The notes under the pieces were generated by a model, which searched no databases, was not told where the DNA came from, and saw only the letters and a list, made by a program, of their open reading frames with translations. From Parcubacteria group bacterium GW2011_GWA2_51_10 (lineage in GTDB: Bacteria > Patescibacteriota > Minisyncoccia > Phycocordibacterales > UBA2100): 40,923 nt of DNA. Below are positions 39,377 to 40,923 of this stretch, one piece after another. How positions within the stretch are numbered: the stretch's first letter is position 1; each line of letters opens with the position of its first letter. The stretch is from assembly GCA_001004265.1 (NCBI GenBank), contig LCQS01000008.1, positions 1 through 40,923 on the forward strand, read 5' to 3'. Both the position numbers and the translations under genes were made by a program.

Positions 39377-40300
39377 ATGCGCACCGCTTTCATACGAACG
39401 CTCTCCGCGCTTGCGGAAAAAGACAAGAATGTCTGGCTCGTCACTGGCGACCTGGGCTTTTCCGTTTTTGAGAATTTTATCCGCCGCTTCCCGAAGCAAT
39501 ATCTCAATGTGGGCGTCGCGGAGCAGAATCTCATCGGCGTAAGTGCGGGATTAGCGCTTTCTGGGAAACGCCCGTTTGCATATTCAATATCGACGTTCGC
39601 CTCGATGCGCGCGTACGAGCAGATACGGAACGATCTGTGCTATCAGGATCTGCCTGTGGCGATAATTGCAGGCGGAAGTAGCTTCAGTTATTCGACGTTC
39701 GGCTGTACGCATTTCCCGATGGAGGACTTTGCCATCATGCGCGCGCTTCCGAATATGACCGTTATCTCACCCGGAGATCCTCTGGAGGTGGAAGCGCTCC
39801 TGAAGGGCATGAATAAGCTTCGCGGGCCATCGTATATGCGCATCGCAAAAAAAGGCGAGCCCACAGTGCATACAACAAAATCATCAATTGCCCTCGGAAA
39901 AGTTGCACTCCTTGAAAGCGGAGAAGACGCAGCCATCATTGCAACTGGTCGCATACTGCCGTCTGCACAAATGGCGGCGGAAATACTAAAAGGACGCGGC
40001 ATCCGTGCAAGCGTTGTATCATGCCATACGCTGAAGCCCCTCGATGCACGCGGTTTGCTGGCGGCTCTAAAAGGAAAGAAAGTTATCGCTACCTGCGAGG
40101 AGCATCATGAAATCGGAGGCCTGGGAGGTGCAGTTTCCGAGCTGATTGCAAAGAATGGTATTACATCGCGTTTTCTCTCCATAGCGATTCCTGACGAATT
40201 CCCATCGGGTGTGGGCAGTCAGGAATATTTTCTTGAGCGCTATCACCTGACGCCCGAAGGTATCTCTCGCAAAGTTGAGAAGGCGTTTCGAGCTAAATGA
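39377..40300 (+). CDS. Transketolase, C-terminal subunit
   Basis: 307-residue partner of the preceding subunit. It contains the pyrimidine-binding domain (VGVAEQNLIGVSAGLALSGK, with the Glu that activates the cofactor, then YSISTFASMRAYEQIRNDL) and the C-terminal transketolase domain (AIIATGRILPSAQMAAEIL, VSCHTLKPLD, TCEEHHEIGGLGGAVSE). Together the two subunits match the length of a one-chain transketolase less its linker. Split forms are common in sugar operons of archaea and CPR bacteria. Its stop overlaps the ATG of a glycosyltransferase start (ATGA), showing that the operon continued before the contig join. Confidence 0.9.
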   Translation: MRTAFIRTLSALAEKDKNVWLVTGDLGFSVFENFIRRFPKQYLNVGVAEQNLIGVSAGLALSGKRPFAYSISTFASMRAYEQIRNDLCYQDLPVAIIAGGSSFSYSTFGCTHFPMEDFAIMRALPNMTVISPGDPLEVEALLKGMNKLRGPSYMRIAKKGEPTVHTTKSSIALGKVALLESGEDAAIIATGRILPSAQMAAEILKGRGIRASVVSCHTLKPLDARGLLAALKGKKVIATCEEHHEIGGLGGAVSELIAKNGITSRFLSIAIPDEFPSGVGSQEYFLERYHLTPEGISRKVEKAFRAK

Positions 40301-40383
40301 GAAAATTAAAGATAGCCATTGTCGTGAATGAAGTTCTACGCGGCGGCGCCCAGCGTATCATCCTTGATCTCATACAGCAATGA
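40297..40383 (+). pseudogene. Start of a GT4-type glycosyltransferase, cut at the contig join
   Basis: An ATG overlapping the transketolase stop opens LKIAIVVNEVLRGGAQRIIL, the typical N-terminus of a GT4 glycosyltransferase (the GGAQR loop). After DLIQQ the frame ends in TGA at 40381, and the following DNA belongs to a reversed Trm112 gene. The rest of the glycosyltransferase is lost at the breakpoint. Confidence 0.7.
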
Positions 40384-40479
40384 GCATTTTTCGCACAACA
40401 GTCCATCCTCTCCCTGCAACTGCAGGGGGCCTTTACATTGGGGGCATGCCAAGATTTCCAGTAAATCCTTGTTGATCAT
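40336..40479 (-). pseudogene. Trm112-family protein, truncated at the contig join
   Basis: The first ~41 of 47 residues are a Trm112/YcaR-type zinc protein: INKDLLEILACPQCKGPL with CxxC, then LLCEKCSLLYEIKDD with a second CxxC. Intact members (~60 residues) continue after KDD with a segment like IPVML; here the reading runs into glycosyltransferase DNA (TLGAAA) and stops. A good ribosome site (GAGAGG) precedes the ATG at 40479. Confidence 0.75.
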
Positions 40480-40620
40480 CGTTGCCTCTCATATTATTTG
40501 CGTCACGGACAGCACTTCCGTTCGTGCCATAATTTCACTATGCCCCCACAAGGGGGATAAGTACCTTCACGAAATTCAATGAATTACTAAGGTAGTAAAC
40601 ATTGTATAAAAGAATCGAAT

Positions 40621-40648
40621 TTGATATTTACCTGAAACCGATTATGAT
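40621..40648 (+). promoter_or_regulatory. Putative promoter of proC
   Basis: TTGATA, a 16-base spacer and TATGAT, about 50 bases before the proC ATG. The longer leader differs from the promoters of the main contig. A small hairpin (CCCCCACAAGGGGG) lies upstream, near 40543-40556. Confidence 0.4.
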
Positions 40649-40700
40649 TGCATCGAATAATGTACCATCAACTCCGACAAATACAGGCTTTGGGAACAGA

Positions 40701-40923
40701 ATGAAACAGCAAATTGGTTTTATCGGCGGCGGCCAGATGGCGGAAGCCCTTATCAAGGGGATCATCGCTTCTGGCCTTTATCAGAAAGAAAATATCCTCG
40801 TTGCCGAACCCAATGATTTTCGGCGCAATCATCTCGAAAAGGTTTATTCGGTCAGGACCTATCCTCATAACCATACCATCTTTGACGCCAGCAGGCTCAT
40901 CATCCTGGCGGTGAAGCCGCAAA
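40701..40923 (+). CDS. proC: Pyrroline-5-carboxylate reductase, N-terminal part
   Basis: 74 codons of ProC, the last enzyme of proline synthesis, running off the window. QIGFIGGGQMAEALIKGIIASGL is the NADP-binding start and LIILAVKPQ the characteristic following strand. Free-living proteobacteria carry this gene, whereas reduced CPR genomes usually lack proline synthesis. Together with the truncated Trm112 gene it marks the last ~550 bp as foreign to the rest of the window. Confidence 0.9.
   Translation, partial: MKQQIGFIGGGQMAEALIKGIIASGLYQKENILVAEPNDFRRNHLEKVYSVRTYPHNHTIFDASRLIILAVKPQ

Overview
The window reads as one contig of a host-dependent, small-genome bacterium of the Patescibacteria/CPR type. 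This is an inference from three things: the style of the RHS core, a PaaX/Cas2-like regulator of a kind common in that group, and dense overlapping genes whose start codons often lie only 6-8 bases after a -10 box. The last ~550 bp look like a different organism (proteobacterial type) joined on by mis-assembly.

Region 1 (1-9.8 kb) is accessory DNA. It begins with a MerR-type HTH fused to a DEAH helicase, which is cut by the window edge and absent from the ORF track. Next comes an RHS core-plus-tip gene with two small membrane proteins and an AbiU2-like HEPN protein. A 357-bp segment bounded by perfect 28-bp inverted repeats follows, holding an inverted copy of the RHS core. Then come a large serine recombinase, a second headless RHS tip and a further small membrane protein. 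An 87-bp repeat lies in inverted orientation on both sides of the recombinase, and in each copy it abuts the same GAACTC of RHS sequence. This is the best candidate for an undescribed system: recombinase-linked exchange of RHS toxin tips. After it come a secreted Ig-like protein, an SppA-type protease, a membrane protein and an RHS remnant.

Region 2 (9.8-40.3 kb) is a large surface-glycan locus. Short plus-strand operons carry glycosyltransferases, a nudix protein, a methyltransferase, an aldo/keto reductase and two Gfo/Idh oxidoreductases. An eleven-gene minus-strand operon (26.85 to 16.47 kb) starts from a good sigma70-type promoter. It encodes HddA, GmhA, an SDR, an HddC-GmhB fusion, a 3,5-epimerase, an SDR with Tyr-to-Phe in its active site, a C-methyltransferase, another SDR, a sugar formyltransferase, a PLP aminotransferase and a glycosyltransferase. 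Together these would make a nucleotide-activated heptose and a modified, probably N-formylated, amino sugar. A split transketolase at 38.5-40.3 kb could supply sedoheptulose 7-phosphate. A nonulosonic (sialic/legionaminic-like) acid set lies at 30.2-33.3 kb, but its cytidylyltransferase and synthase are both truncated at their 5' ends around a Gfo/Idh fragment.

Broken or odd genes include an SDR with an internal deletion and frameshift (12.5-13.5 kb), the cytidylyltransferase chimera (31.5-32.2 kb), the 5'-truncated NeuB, and the glycosyltransferase start at 40.3 kb that runs into a reversed Trm112 gene. No tRNA, rRNA or CRISPR array was seen.
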